From the NCBI RefSeq assembly GCF_009823805.1, contig NZ_WUEK01000007.1:186001-250000 (forward strand): a DNA stretch of 64,000 bases, in the 5' to 3' direction. A program made the translations under genes and the position numbers. Below, piece by piece: positions 51,232-59,468 of the stretch. The notes under the pieces are model-generated. The model saw nothing but the letters and a program-made list of their open reading frames with translations, did not search any database and was not told the DNA's origin. The DNA is from Nocardioides flavescens (GTDB lineage Bacteria > Actinomycetota > Actinomycetes > Propionibacteriales > Nocardioidaceae). Numbering within the stretch: the first letter of the stretch is position 1; each line of letters begins with the position of its first letter.

Positions 51232-54200
51232 GTGTCAACGGCGACGCACTCCTCAGCCCTGCCCACCCCCTCCGACCAGGCCAAGGCCGACCTCGTCGAC
51301 CAGGCCGTCGAGCTCGCCCGCGCGGCGCGCGGGTCCGGTGGTCCGCCGCCCGACGAGGTGGCCGAGCTGCTGCGGGCCTACTACCGCCACGTGGCCGCCG
51401 AGGACCTCGTCGACCGCACCGACGTCGACCTCTACGGCGCCTTCGCCTCCCACTGGAAGCTCGCGGCCGAGCGGCCGCAGGGGACGGCCCGGGTGCGGGT
51501 GCTGACCCCGACGCTGGCCGACGGGGGCTGGTCCGCCGGCGGGCACAGCGTCGTCGAGGTCGTCCTCGACGACATGCCGTTCCTGGTCGACTCGCTGACG
51601 ATGGAGCTGAGCCGCCAGCTGCGCGCGGTGCACGTGGTGGTCCACCCCAACGTCGACGTCGTGCGCGACATCACCGGGGCGCTGCAGTCGGTCTCCCCGG
51701 TCAACGACGGCGCCCGGGAGCCGGCCGAGGGCTCCGTGCGCGAGTCGTGGATGCACGTCGAGATCGACCGGCTCCCCGAGGGCGACGACCCGGCCGCGGT
51801 GGTCGAGGACGTCCAGCGCGTGCTGCGCGACGTGCGCGAGTCGGTCGAGGACTGGCCCAGGATGCACGCCCAGGTCGAGGACGTCGTGCGCGGCCTGACC
51901 GAGGACCCGCCCGACCTCGACGAGGACGAGGTCCGCCAGTCCGTCGAGCTCCTGCAGTGGCTCGCCGAGGAGCACTTCCTCTTCCTCGGCTACCGCGAGT
52001 ACCACCTCGAGGAGCGCGACGGCGACGACTACCTCGTCGCCGTCCCCGGCACCGGGCTCGGCATCCTGCGGGCCGACCAGCTGGTCTCGGAGTCCTTCGA
52101 GCGCCTCCCGGACGCGGTCAAGGCCAAGGCCCGCGAGCGCACCCTGCTGGTGCTCGCGAAGGCCAACTCCCGCGCAACCGTCCACCGCCCCGCCTACCTC
52201 GACTACGTCGGCGTCAAGACCTTCGGCCCCGGCGGCGAGGTCGTCGGCGAGCGCCGCTTCCTGGGGCTCTTCTCGAGCGCGGCCTACACCGAGTCGCTCA
52301 AGCGCATCCCGCTGGTGCGGGAGAAGGCGCAGGCGGTGCTGCGCCGCAGCGGCTTCGACCCCAACAGCCACGCCGGCAAGGCCCTGTGGGACACCCTCGA
52401 GACCTACCCGCGCGACGAGCTCCTGCACACGCCGGTCGACGAGCTCGCGCCGATGGCCGAGGCCGCAATGGCCGCCCGGGAGCGGCGTTCGGTGCGGATG
52501 CTGGTGCGCCGCGACACCTACGGCCGCTACGTCTCGGTGCTCGTCTACCTCCCGCGCGACCGCTACAACACCGCCGTGCGCGAGAAGTTCGAGCGCATCC
52601 TGATGGACCGCCTCGACGGCGACTCGGTGGAGTTCACGGTCCGCATCAACGAGTCGACCACGGCCCGCGTGCACTTCGTCGTGCACCTGCGCGAGAGCGG
52701 CCACGCGAACCCGATCGACACCGCCGACCTCGAGCGGCGCCTGACCGAGGCCTCGCGCTCGTGGCGCGACGACTTCTCCCAGGCCGTCCTGACCGAGTAC
52801 GGCGAGGAGGTCGGCACCCAGCTCGGCCGGCGCTACGTCGAGTCGTTCCCCGAGGCCTACAAGGAGGACTTCAGCGCCCGCACCGCCGCGGTCGACCTCG
52901 GTCGCCTCGAGTCGATCCGCACCGGGGGCGACGACAGCACCGATCGGGGCAGCGGCCTCGACCTGTTCCTCTACGAGCGCCTCGACGCCGGCCCGGGGGA
53001 GGCGCGGCTCAAGGTCTACCGCATCGGCGACCCGCTCTCGCTCTCCCAGGTGCTGCCCATGCTGTCCTCGATGGGCGTGGAGGTCGTCGACGAGCGGCCC
53101 TACGAGCTCGAGGGGCTCGAACGCCGCTCGATGGTCTACGAGTTCGGCCTGCGCTACGGCCGGGCGCTGCCCGAGGGCTCGCGCGAACTGTTCCAGGACG
53201 CCGTGCGCGCGGTGTGGGACGGCTACAACGAGATCGACGGGTTCAACGCACTGGTGCTGGCCGCGGGCCTGTCGTGGCGCCAGGCGACGGTGCTGCGCGC
53301 CTACGCGAAGTACATGCGTCAGGGCGGCAGCCCGTTCGCGCAGGACTACATCGAGGGCGCGCTGCGCGGCAACGTCGACATCACCCGGCTGCTGGTGCGG
53401 GTCTTCGAGGCCCGTTTCGACCCGACCCTGCCCCGCGAGGAGGCCGACGCGACCGAGGCCGCACTGGTCGAGAAGGTCATCGGCGCCCTCGAGGACGTCG
53501 CCAGCCTCGACCACGACCGCATCCTGCGCTCCTACCTCACCCACGTCCGGGCGACGCTGCGCACCAACTTCTTCCAGCGCGCCGCCGACGGCGGCCCGTA
53601 CCCCTACCTCGCGCTCAAGCTCGACCCGTCGTCGATCCCCGACCTGCCGCAGCCGCGCCCGGAGTTCGAGATCTTCGTCTACTCCCCGCGCGTCGAGGGC
53701 AGCCACCTGCGCTTCGGGCCGGTGGCCCGTGGCGGGCTGCGCTGGTCGGACCGGCGCGACGACTTCCGCACCGAGGTGCTCGGTCTGGTCAAGGCCCAGA
53801 TGGTCAAGAACACCGTCATCGTCCCCGTCGGGGCGAAGGGCGCCTTCTTCTGCAAGCAGCTGCCCGACCCCGGCGACCGCGACGCGTGGCTGGCCGAGGG
53901 CGTCGCCTCCTACAAGACCTTCATCTCGGGGCTCCTCGACGTCACCGACAACCTCGTCGACGGCGAGACCGTCCCGCCGCGCGACGTACGCCGCCACGAC
54001 GGTGACGACTCCTACCTCGTCGTCGCCGCCGACAAGGGCACGGCGACCTTCTCCGACATCGCCAACGGCGTGGCGAAGGACTACGGCTTCTGGCTGGGCG
54101 ACGCGTTCGCCTCGGGCGGGTCGGTCGGCTACGACCACAAGGCGATGGGCATCACCGCCCGCGGCGCCTGGGTCTCGGTCCAGCGCCACTTCCGCGAGCG

Positions 54201-56151
54201 CGGCGTCGACTGCCAGCGCGAGGAGTTCACGGCGGTCGGCATCGGCGACATGAGCGGCGACGTCTTCGGCAACGGGATGCTCTGCTCCGAGACGACCCGC
54301 CTCGTGGCCGCCTTCGACCACCGCGACATCTTCCTCGACCCCTCGCCCGACCCGGCGACGTCGTACGCCGAGCGCCGGCGGCTCTTCGACCTGCCGCGCT
54401 CGAGCTGGCAGGACTACGACACCTCGCTCATCTCCGAGGGCGGCGGCGTGCACTCGCGCTCGCGCAAGTCGATCCGGCTCACCCCGGCCGTGCGCACCAG
54501 CCTCGGCATCGACGACGCCGTCGAGACCATGACGCCCGCCGAGCTGATGAAGGCGATCCTGCAGGCGCCGGTCGACCTGCTGTGGAACGGCGGCATCGGC
54601 ACCTACGTCAAGGGCGAGACCGAGTCGCACGCCGCCGTCGGCGACAAGGCCAACGACGCGATCCGCGTCAACGGCGAGGACGTGCGCGCCCGCTGCATCG
54701 GCGAGGGCGGCAACCTCGGGCTCACCCAGGCCGGCCGGGTCGAGTACGCCCTGCACGGCGGCTCGCCCGACACCGAGGAGGGCGGTCGGGTCAACACGGA
54801 CTTCATCGACAACTCCGCCGGGGTCGACACCTCCGACCACGAGGTCAACATCAAGATCCTGCTCGACCGGGTCGTCAAGGACGGCGACCTGACCGAGAAG
54901 CAGCGCAACGCGCTGCTGGCGGAGATGACCGACGAGGTCGCCGACCTGGTGCTGCGCGACAACTACGAGCAGAACCTCGCTCTCGCCAACGCCGCCGCGC
55001 ACGCGCCGTCGCTGCTGCACGTGCACGAGGACGTCATGCGCCGCCTCGAGCAGGCCGGCACGCTCGACCGTGAGATCGAGGGGCTGCCCTCGCGGCGCGT
55101 CGTGCGCCGGCGCCTCGACCGGGGCCAAGGACTGACGACGCCCGAGCTCTCGGTGCTGATGGCCTGGACCAAGATCGTGCTCGCCGACGAGCTGCTCGCC
55201 GGCGACCTGCCGGACGACCCCTACCTCGCGGGCGACCTGCTGGCCTACTTCCCCTCCGCGATGCGCGAGCGGTTCCGCGAGCAGATCGAGGCCCACCCGC
55301 TGCGCCGCGAGATCATCACGACCCAGGTCGTCAACGACCTGGTCAACGGCGCCGGCATGACCTACTGGCCGCGGCTGGCCGACGAGACGGGTGCCTCGGT
55401 CGCCGACCTCACCCGGGCCAACTTCGTCGCCCGCGAGATCTTCGGCTCCCTGCCGCTGCGCCAGGAGCTCGCGACCTACGACAACCGGGTCGACGCCGCC
55501 GTGCAGACCCGGATGCGCATCGAGATGCGCACGCTCGTCGAGCGCGCCTCCCGCTGGCTGGTCTCCCACCGCCGCCCGCCGCTGGCGAGCCAGGAGACGG
55601 TCGAGGAGTTCGCCGGTCCGGTGCAGGAGACGCTCGCCGTGCTGCCGCAGCTGATGTCCGGGCGCGAGCTCGAGGGCTACCAGTCGCGGCTGTCGAGGTA
55701 CGTCGAGCGCGGGGTGCCCGAGGAGCTCGCGGCGCGGGTCGCCGCTCTCGACCCGGCGTTCATGCTGCTCGGCGTCGTCGAGATCGCGCAGCGCGACGGG
55801 CTCGACCCGCGCGACGTCGCGCGGGTGCACTTCGCGCTCGGCGAGCGGCTCGGGCTGCCGCGGCTGCTGCAGCGCATCGTCGCGCTCCCGCGCGAAGACA
55901 AGTGGCAGACGATGGCCCGCGCCGCGATCCGCGACGACCTCCACGGCGTCCACACCGACCTCACCGCGCAGGTGCTCCGCACGACGTCGGCCGACGAGTC
56001 CGCCCCGGCGCGCATCGCCGCCTGGGAGGAGGGCGAGTCCGACGTCGTGGCCCGCGCGGCCGAGACGCTCGAGGCGATCTGCGCCGAGGAGCAGGCCGAC
56101 CTGGCCCGGATGTCGGTCGGGCTCCGGGTCGTGCGGAGCCTGCTGTCGTGA
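51232..56151 (+). CDS. gdh2: NAD-specific glutamate dehydrogenase, large (180 kDa) type
   Basis: A 1639-residue enzyme converting glutamate to 2-oxoglutarate and ammonia with NAD+. The N-terminal half carries regulatory ACT-like modules. The catalytic domain is centred near residues 830-1200: GPVARGGLRWSDRRDDFRTEVLGLVKAQMVKNTVIVPVGAKGAFF includes the substrate lysines, and DLLWNGGIGTYVKGETESHA follows. The length fits the L_180 family found in actinobacteria, whose mycobacterial member is controlled by GarA. No garA lies in this window. The downstream hydrolase overlaps by GTGA. Confidence 0.95.
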   Translation: MSTATHSSALPTPSDQAKADLVDQAVELARAARGSGGPPPDEVAELLRAYYRHVAAEDLVDRTDVDLYGAFASHWKLAAERPQGTARVRVLTPTLADGGWSAGGHSVVEVVLDDMPFLVDSLTMELSRQLRAVHVVVHPNVDVVRDITGALQSVSPVNDGAREPAEGSVRESWMHVEIDRLPEGDDPAAVVEDVQRVLRDVRESVEDWPRMHAQVEDVVRGLTEDPPDLDEDEVRQSVELLQWLAEEHFLFLGYREYHLEERDGDDYLVAVPGTGLGILRADQLVSESFERLPDAVKAKARERTLLVLAKANSRATVHRPAYLDYVGVKTFGPGGEVVGERRFLGLFSSAAYTESLKRIPLVREKAQAVLRRSGFDPNSHAGKALWDTLETYPRDELLHTPVDELAPMAEAAMAARERRSVRMLVRRDTYGRYVSVLVYLPRDRYNTAVREKFERILMDRLDGDSVEFTVRINESTTARVHFVVHLRESGHANPIDTADLERRLTEASRSWRDDFSQAVLTEYGEEVGTQLGRRYVESFPEAYKEDFSARTAAVDLGRLESIRTGGDDSTDRGSGLDLFLYERLDAGPGEARLKVYRIGDPLSLSQVLPMLSSMGVEVVDERPYELEGLERRSMVYEFGLRYGRALPEGSRELFQDAVRAVWDGYNEIDGFNALVLAAGLSWRQATVLRAYAKYMRQGGSPFAQDYIEGALRGNVDITRLLVRVFEARFDPTLPREEADATEAALVEKVIGALEDVASLDHDRILRSYLTHVRATLRTNFFQRAADGGPYPYLALKLDPSSIPDLPQPRPEFEIFVYSPRVEGSHLRFGPVARGGLRWSDRRDDFRTEVLGLVKAQMVKNTVIVPVGAKGAFFCKQLPDPGDRDAWLAEGVASYKTFISGLLDVTDNLVDGETVPPRDVRRHDGDDSYLVVAADKGTATFSDIANGVAKDYGFWLGDAFASGGSVGYDHKAMGITARGAWVSVQRHFRERGVDCQREEFTAVGIGDMSGDVFGNGMLCSETTRLVAAFDHRDIFLDPSPDPATSYAERRRLFDLPRSSWQDYDTSLISEGGGVHSRSRKSIRLTPAVRTSLGIDDAVETMTPAELMKAILQAPVDLLWNGGIGTYVKGETESHAAVGDKANDAIRVNGEDVRARCIGEGGNLGLTQAGRVEYALHGGSPDTEEGGRVNTDFIDNSAGVDTSDHEVNIKILLDRVVKDGDLTEKQRNALLAEMTDEVADLVLRDNYEQNLALANAAAHAPSLLHVHEDVMRRLEQAGTLDREIEGLPSRRVVRRRLDRGQGLTTPELSVLMAWTKIVLADELLAGDLPDDPYLAGDLLAYFPSAMRERFREQIEAHPLRREIITTQVVNDLVNGAGMTYWPRLADETGASVADLTRANFVAREIFGSLPLRQELATYDNRVDAAVQTRMRIEMRTLVERASRWLVSHRRPPLASQETVEEFAGPVQETLAVLPQLMSGRELEGYQSRLSRYVERGVPEELAARVAALDPAFMLLGVVEIAQRDGLDPRDVARVHFALGERLGLPRLLQRIVALPREDKWQTMARAAIRDDLHGVHTDLTAQVLRTTSADESAPARIAAWEEGESDVVARAAETLEAICAEEQADLARMSVGLRVVRSLLS

Positions 56152-57062
56152 GCGTGTCGTTCCCGGGGTTCGAGGCCCGTGACGTCGAGGTCGGCTCGCC
56201 CGACGGGTCGGTCCGGCTGCGCGTGCGCACCGGGGGAGCGGGCCCGGCCGTGCTGCTCGTGCACGGCTACCCCGAGACCGGCGCGATGTGGCACCGCGTC
56301 GCCCCCGCGCTGGCCGAGACGCACACCGTCGTCGTCCCCGACCTGCGCGGCTACGGCGCCAGCGACCGGCCTCCGGGAGACGCCTCGCACGCGGCGTACT
56401 CCAAGCGGGCGATGGGCGCCGACCTCGCCGCCCTGATGGCGCAGCTCGGCCACGCGTCGTACGCCGTGGTGGGTCACGACCGCGGCGCCCGGGTCGCCCA
56501 CCGCATGGCCCTCGACCACGCCGGCGCCGTCGAGCGGGTCGCGGTCCTCGACATCGTGCCGACCCGCCACGTGTTCGAGACCCTCGACGCCCGGGTGGCG
56601 CTGGCCTACGACCACTGGTTCTTCCTGGCCTCCGAGTCCGACCTGCCCGAGGTGCTCGTCGGCGCGGCGCCCGAGCACTGGCTGCGCACCAAGCTCGCGC
56701 AGTGGTCGGGGGCCGGCGACCGCTTCGACGAGGTGTTCGCCCCCGAGGCCGTCGCGGAGTACGTCGCGTCCTTCGACGCCGCGTCGGTGCACGCCACCGC
56801 CGAGGACTACCGCGCCGGCGCGACGGTCGACCTCGAGCACGACGAGGCCTCGTGGACCGCCGGCGAGCGCGTCCGCGTGCCGCTGCTCGCCCTGTGGGGC
56901 GAGGCCGGGCTGGTCGGTCGCGGCTACGACCCGCTCGAGGTCTGGCGCGCCTACGCCGACGACGTGCGCGGCCACGGCGTGCCGGGTGGCCACTTCCTGC
57001 CCGAGGAGGCCCCCGCCGAGACCCTTGCGGCGCTGCGGGGGTTCTTGACCCACGGTGGTTGA
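56148..57062 (+). CDS. Alpha/beta hydrolase (haloacetate dehalogenase/epoxide hydrolase-like)
   Basis: A 304-residue hydrolase with an aspartate nucleophile: HGYP (39-42), RGYGASDRP (67-75), Asp111 in GHDRGARVAHRM and His282 in GGHFLPEEAP. The Asp-His arrangement and HGYP oxyanion motif are those of fluoroacetate dehalogenases and epoxide hydrolases; the substrate is unknown. GTG 56148 overlaps the glutamate dehydrogenase stop. The last codons and stop (GGT GGT TGA, 57054-57062) belong to a family A repeat unit. Confidence 0.88.
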   Translation: MSVSFPGFEARDVEVGSPDGSVRLRVRTGGAGPAVLLVHGYPETGAMWHRVAPALAETHTVVVPDLRGYGASDRPPGDASHAAYSKRAMGADLAALMAQLGHASYAVVGHDRGARVAHRMALDHAGAVERVAVLDIVPTRHVFETLDARVALAYDHWFFLASESDLPEVLVGAAPEHWLRTKLAQWSGAGDRFDEVFAPEAVAEYVASFDAASVHATAEDYRAGATVDLEHDEASWTAGERVRVPLLALWGEAGLVGRGYDPLEVWRAYADDVRGHGVPGGHFLPEEAPAETLAALRGFLTHGG

Positions 57063-57139
57063 GGAAGGACGACGTCCTGTCTCGGAACCGCTGTCGTTGC
57101 CGGTGGTTGAGGAAGGACGAAGTCCTGTCTCGAAACCAC
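57054..57139. repeat. Two direct family A repeat units between convergent genes
   Basis: Units at 57054-57091 and 57102-57139 start GGTGGTTGAGGAAGGACGA and end GTCTCGGAACCGC and GTCTCGAAACCAC. Inner stems are AGGAC/GTCCT with loops GAC and GAA. The first unit holds the stop of the hydrolase, and the second ends one base before the HxlR stop codon. Confidence 0.88.
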
Positions 57140-57499
57140 TCAGCCGACGATCTCCTCCGCGTGCTCGACCGCGAACCGCAGCAGCGGTCCGAGCGCCTCG
57201 GCGGCCTCCCGACCCAGCGCGGTGAGGGAGTACTCCACCCGCGGCGGGATCTCGGGGTAGGCCTCGCGGTGCACCAGCCCGTCGGCCTCGAAGGTCCGCA
57301 GCGTGGCCGCGAGCATCTTCTCGCTGATCCCGTCGACCTCTCGCCGCAGCTCGCCCCACCGCAGGGTCCCGTCGGCGAGGGCGCTCAGCACGAGCACGCC
57401 CCACTTGCTGGTCAGGTGGTCGAGGACGACCCGGCTGGGGCAGTTGCTCGTCAGCACGCCGTCCTGCGCCAGCCTCATGGCCTGGAGACTCACCATCAC
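57140..57499 (-). CDS. HxlR/DUF24-family redox-sensing regulator, QorR-like
   Basis: A 119-residue winged-helix repressor: CPSRVVLDHLTSKWGVLVLSALADGTLRWGELRREVDGISEKMLAATLRTFEADGLVHRE. The lone N-terminal Cys20 (GVLTSNCPSR) is at the position of the redox-sensing Cys of QorR in Corynebacterium. It is divergent from a QOR2-like quinone reductase gene, the pairing known for QorR/qor2. GTG 57499 lies 6 bases after TAAGTT; ATG 57496 is the alternative. Confidence 0.88.
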   Translation of the reverse strand: MMVSLQAMRLAQDGVLTSNCPSRVVLDHLTSKWGVLVLSALADGTLRWGELRREVDGISEKMLAATLRTFEADGLVHREAYPEIPPRVEYSLTALGREAAEALGPLLRFAVEHAEEIVG

Positions 57500-57505
57500 G
57501 CCACC

Positions 57506-57525
57506 AACTTACCAGAAGGTGGGTA
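57506..57525. promoter_or_regulatory. hxlR-type promoter with possible operator
   Basis: TAAGTT on the minus strand (57506-57511) is the -10 of the leaderless regulator transcript. Overlapping it, TACC (57510-57513) and GGTA (57522-57525) form an inverted repeat with an 8-base centre, a candidate operator for autorepression and control of the divergent gene. The operator is a guess from symmetry. Confidence 0.4.
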
Positions 57526-57603
57526 CTCTCCGATGGGAAGAATAAGCCGATCTGCGGGGTTCGAGCCGGTGACCGTCCGTTCTCACCACCCCAGGAGCCT
57601 CCC

Positions 57604-58461
57604 GTGACCGTTCTCGTCACCGCCGCCACCGGCCAGCTCGGCCGTCTCGTCCTCGACCACCTGCTCGCCCGCGGCGTCGAGCCCACCAGCATCCGCGCCG
57701 GTGCGCGTCGCGACCCTGAGCGTCTCTCGGCGTACGCCGCGAAGGGCGTCGAGGTCGTCCACCTCGACTACGACGACGCCGAGACCGTGACCGCTGCGAT
57801 GCAGGGGGTCGACCGCGTCCTGCTCGTGAGCGGCAGCGAGCCCGGCATCCGCGTGCCGCAGCACCAGAACGTCGTCGACGCGGCGGCCGCCGCCGGCGTC
57901 CAGCAGCTCGTCTACACGAGCGCGCCGAAGGCCGACGACACCACGCTCGTCCTCGCTCCCGAGCACAAGGCCACCGAGGAGCTCATCGAGGCCTCGGGCG
58001 TGCCCGCCACGATCCTGCGCAACAACTGGTACACCGAGAACTACGCCTCCGACCTCGAGGCCGCCCGCGCCACGGGCACCCTGGTGAGCAGCGCCGGCGA
58101 CGGCAAGGTCGCGAGCGCCCCGCGCGCCGACTTCGCCGAGGCCGCCGCCGTCGTCCTCACCGAGGACGGGCACGTCGGCCAGGTCTACGAGCTCGGCGGC
58201 GACGAGCCGTGGACCCCCGCCGAGCTGGCCGCAGCCCTGGGCGAGGTGCTCGGGCGCGACGTCGAGCTGCGCGAGGTCAGCACCGAGGAGCACGTCGCGA
58301 TCCTGCAGCAGGCCGGGCTCGACGAGGGCACGGCCGGCTTCGTCGCCGCTCTGCAGACCAACACCCGCGAGGGCACCCTGGCCGACTCCGACGGCACGCT
58401 CTCGCGCCTGCTCGGCCGCCCGACCGTCGGCCTGGTCGACGGACTGCGCCCGCTGGCCTGA
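57604..58461 (+). CDS. NmrA-like NAD(P)H:quinone oxidoreductase, QOR2/YtfG type
   Basis: A 285-residue atypical SDR: Rossmann motif TAATGQLG (6-13), YTSAPKAD in place of the classical YxxxK, and the RNNWYTENY block matching QOR2/YtfG. Predicted to reduce quinones with NADPH for electrophile detoxification. GTG 57604 is preceded by AGGAG. Divergent from the QorR-like regulator and convergent with Ku, with 2 bases between the stops. Confidence 0.88.
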   Translation: MTVLVTAATGQLGRLVLDHLLARGVEPTSIRAGARRDPERLSAYAAKGVEVVHLDYDDAETVTAAMQGVDRVLLVSGSEPGIRVPQHQNVVDAAAAAGVQQLVYTSAPKADDTTLVLAPEHKATEELIEASGVPATILRNNWYTENYASDLEAARATGTLVSSAGDGKVASAPRADFAEAAAVVLTEDGHVGQVYELGGDEPWTPAELAAALGEVLGRDVELREVSTEEHVAILQQAGLDEGTAGFVAALQTNTREGTLADSDGTLSRLLGRPTVGLVDGLRPLA

Positions 58462-58463
58462 CC

Positions 58464-59450
58464 TCAGCTCGCCTTGCGGGCCGCCTTCTTCGCGGCGGTC
58501 TTCTTGGTGGCGGTCTTCTTCGCCGCGGTCTTCTTGGCGGCGGTCTTCTTCGCAGCCGTCTTCTTCGCAGCCGTCTTCTTCGCCGCGGCCGTCTTCGTCG
58601 TACGCCGGCGCGTCGGCTTCTCCTCGGCGGCCCCGTCCTCGTCGTCGTCCGTCGACGCGTCGGTGGACGGGGTCTCGCCGCGACCCTTCTGTGCCGCCTC
58701 GACCGAGCGCTGCAGAGCGGCGAGCAGGTCGACGACCTCGCCGGAGGTCTTGGTCGAGGTGGGGGTGCGCTTGATCTCGCCGCCCTCGATCTTGGTGCGC
58801 ACCAGGGTCTCGACGGCGCCGGCGTAGTCGTCCTCGAACTCGCTCGGGTCGAAGTCGCCCGCGAGGGTCTCGACGAGCATGTGCGCCATCTTGACCTCGG
58901 CGTCCTTGACCTCGCCGACCTCGACGGAGAAGTCCGGGGTGCGGATCTCGTCGGGCCACATCATCGTCTGCAGCACGATCACGTCGTCCTTGACCCGTAG
59001 CACCGCGATCGTGGTGCGGTTGCGCAGCGCGACCGTCACCACCGCCATCCGGTCGGCGTCGAGCAGCGCCTGCCGCAGCAGGCCGTAGGGCTTGGCCCCG
59101 GACTTCTCGGGCTCGAGGTAGTAGGACTTCTCGAGCAGCATCGGGTCGATCTGGTCGCTCGGCACGAACTTCTCGACCGCGATCTCACGCGACGACGTCG
59201 ACGGCAGCTCGGCCAGGTCGTCGTCGGAGAGCACGACCATCTCGCCGTCCTCGGTCTCGTAGCCCTTGGCGATGTCGGAGTAGGGCACCTCCTCGCCGTC
59301 CAGCGAGCAGACGCGCTGGTAGCGGATCCGCCCGCCGTCCTTGGCGTGCACCTGACGGAACGACACGTCGTGCGACTCGGTCGCGGCGTACAGCTTGACC
59401 GGCACGCTGACCAGCCCGAAGGACACCGCGCCCTTCCAGATCGCCCTCAT
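58464..59450 (-). CDS. ku: Non-homologous end-joining protein Ku
   Basis: Bacterial Ku homodimer that binds DNA ends and recruits LigD. The 328-residue product begins MRAIWKGAVSFGLVSVPVKLY, the family hallmark. The core ends near residue 255. It is followed by an acidic stretch and a tail of repeated KKTAA/KKTAT units (about 285-328), resembling histone H1 and actinobacterial HupB tails that bind DNA. No ligD is adjacent. ATG 59450 lies 6 bases after TAGTCT. Confidence 0.95.
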   Translation of the reverse strand: MRAIWKGAVSFGLVSVPVKLYAATESHDVSFRQVHAKDGGRIRYQRVCSLDGEEVPYSDIAKGYETEDGEMVVLSDDDLAELPSTSSREIAVEKFVPSDQIDPMLLEKSYYLEPEKSGAKPYGLLRQALLDADRMAVVTVALRNRTTIAVLRVKDDVIVLQTMMWPDEIRTPDFSVEVGEVKDAEVKMAHMLVETLAGDFDPSEFEDDYAGAVETLVRTKIEGGEIKRTPTSTKTSGEVVDLLAALQRSVEAAQKGRGETPSTDASTDDDEDGAAEEKPTRRRTTKTAAAKKTAAKKTAAKKTAAKKTAAKKTATKKTAAKKAARKAS

Positions 59451-59456
59451 CGCTCC

Positions 59457-59462
59457 AGACTA
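59457..59462 (-). promoter_or_regulatory. -10 element of leaderless ku transcript
   Basis: TAGTCT on the minus strand, exactly 6 bases before ATG 59450. Confidence 0.55.
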
Positions 59463-59468
59463 GGGCCC

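Noticed and set aside
51253..55953. 1566-codon open frame on the minus strand
   Set aside because: It is antisense to the glutamate dehydrogenase gene. Its product is low-complexity Val/Asp/Leu/Arg/Gly typical of shadow frames in high-GC DNA.
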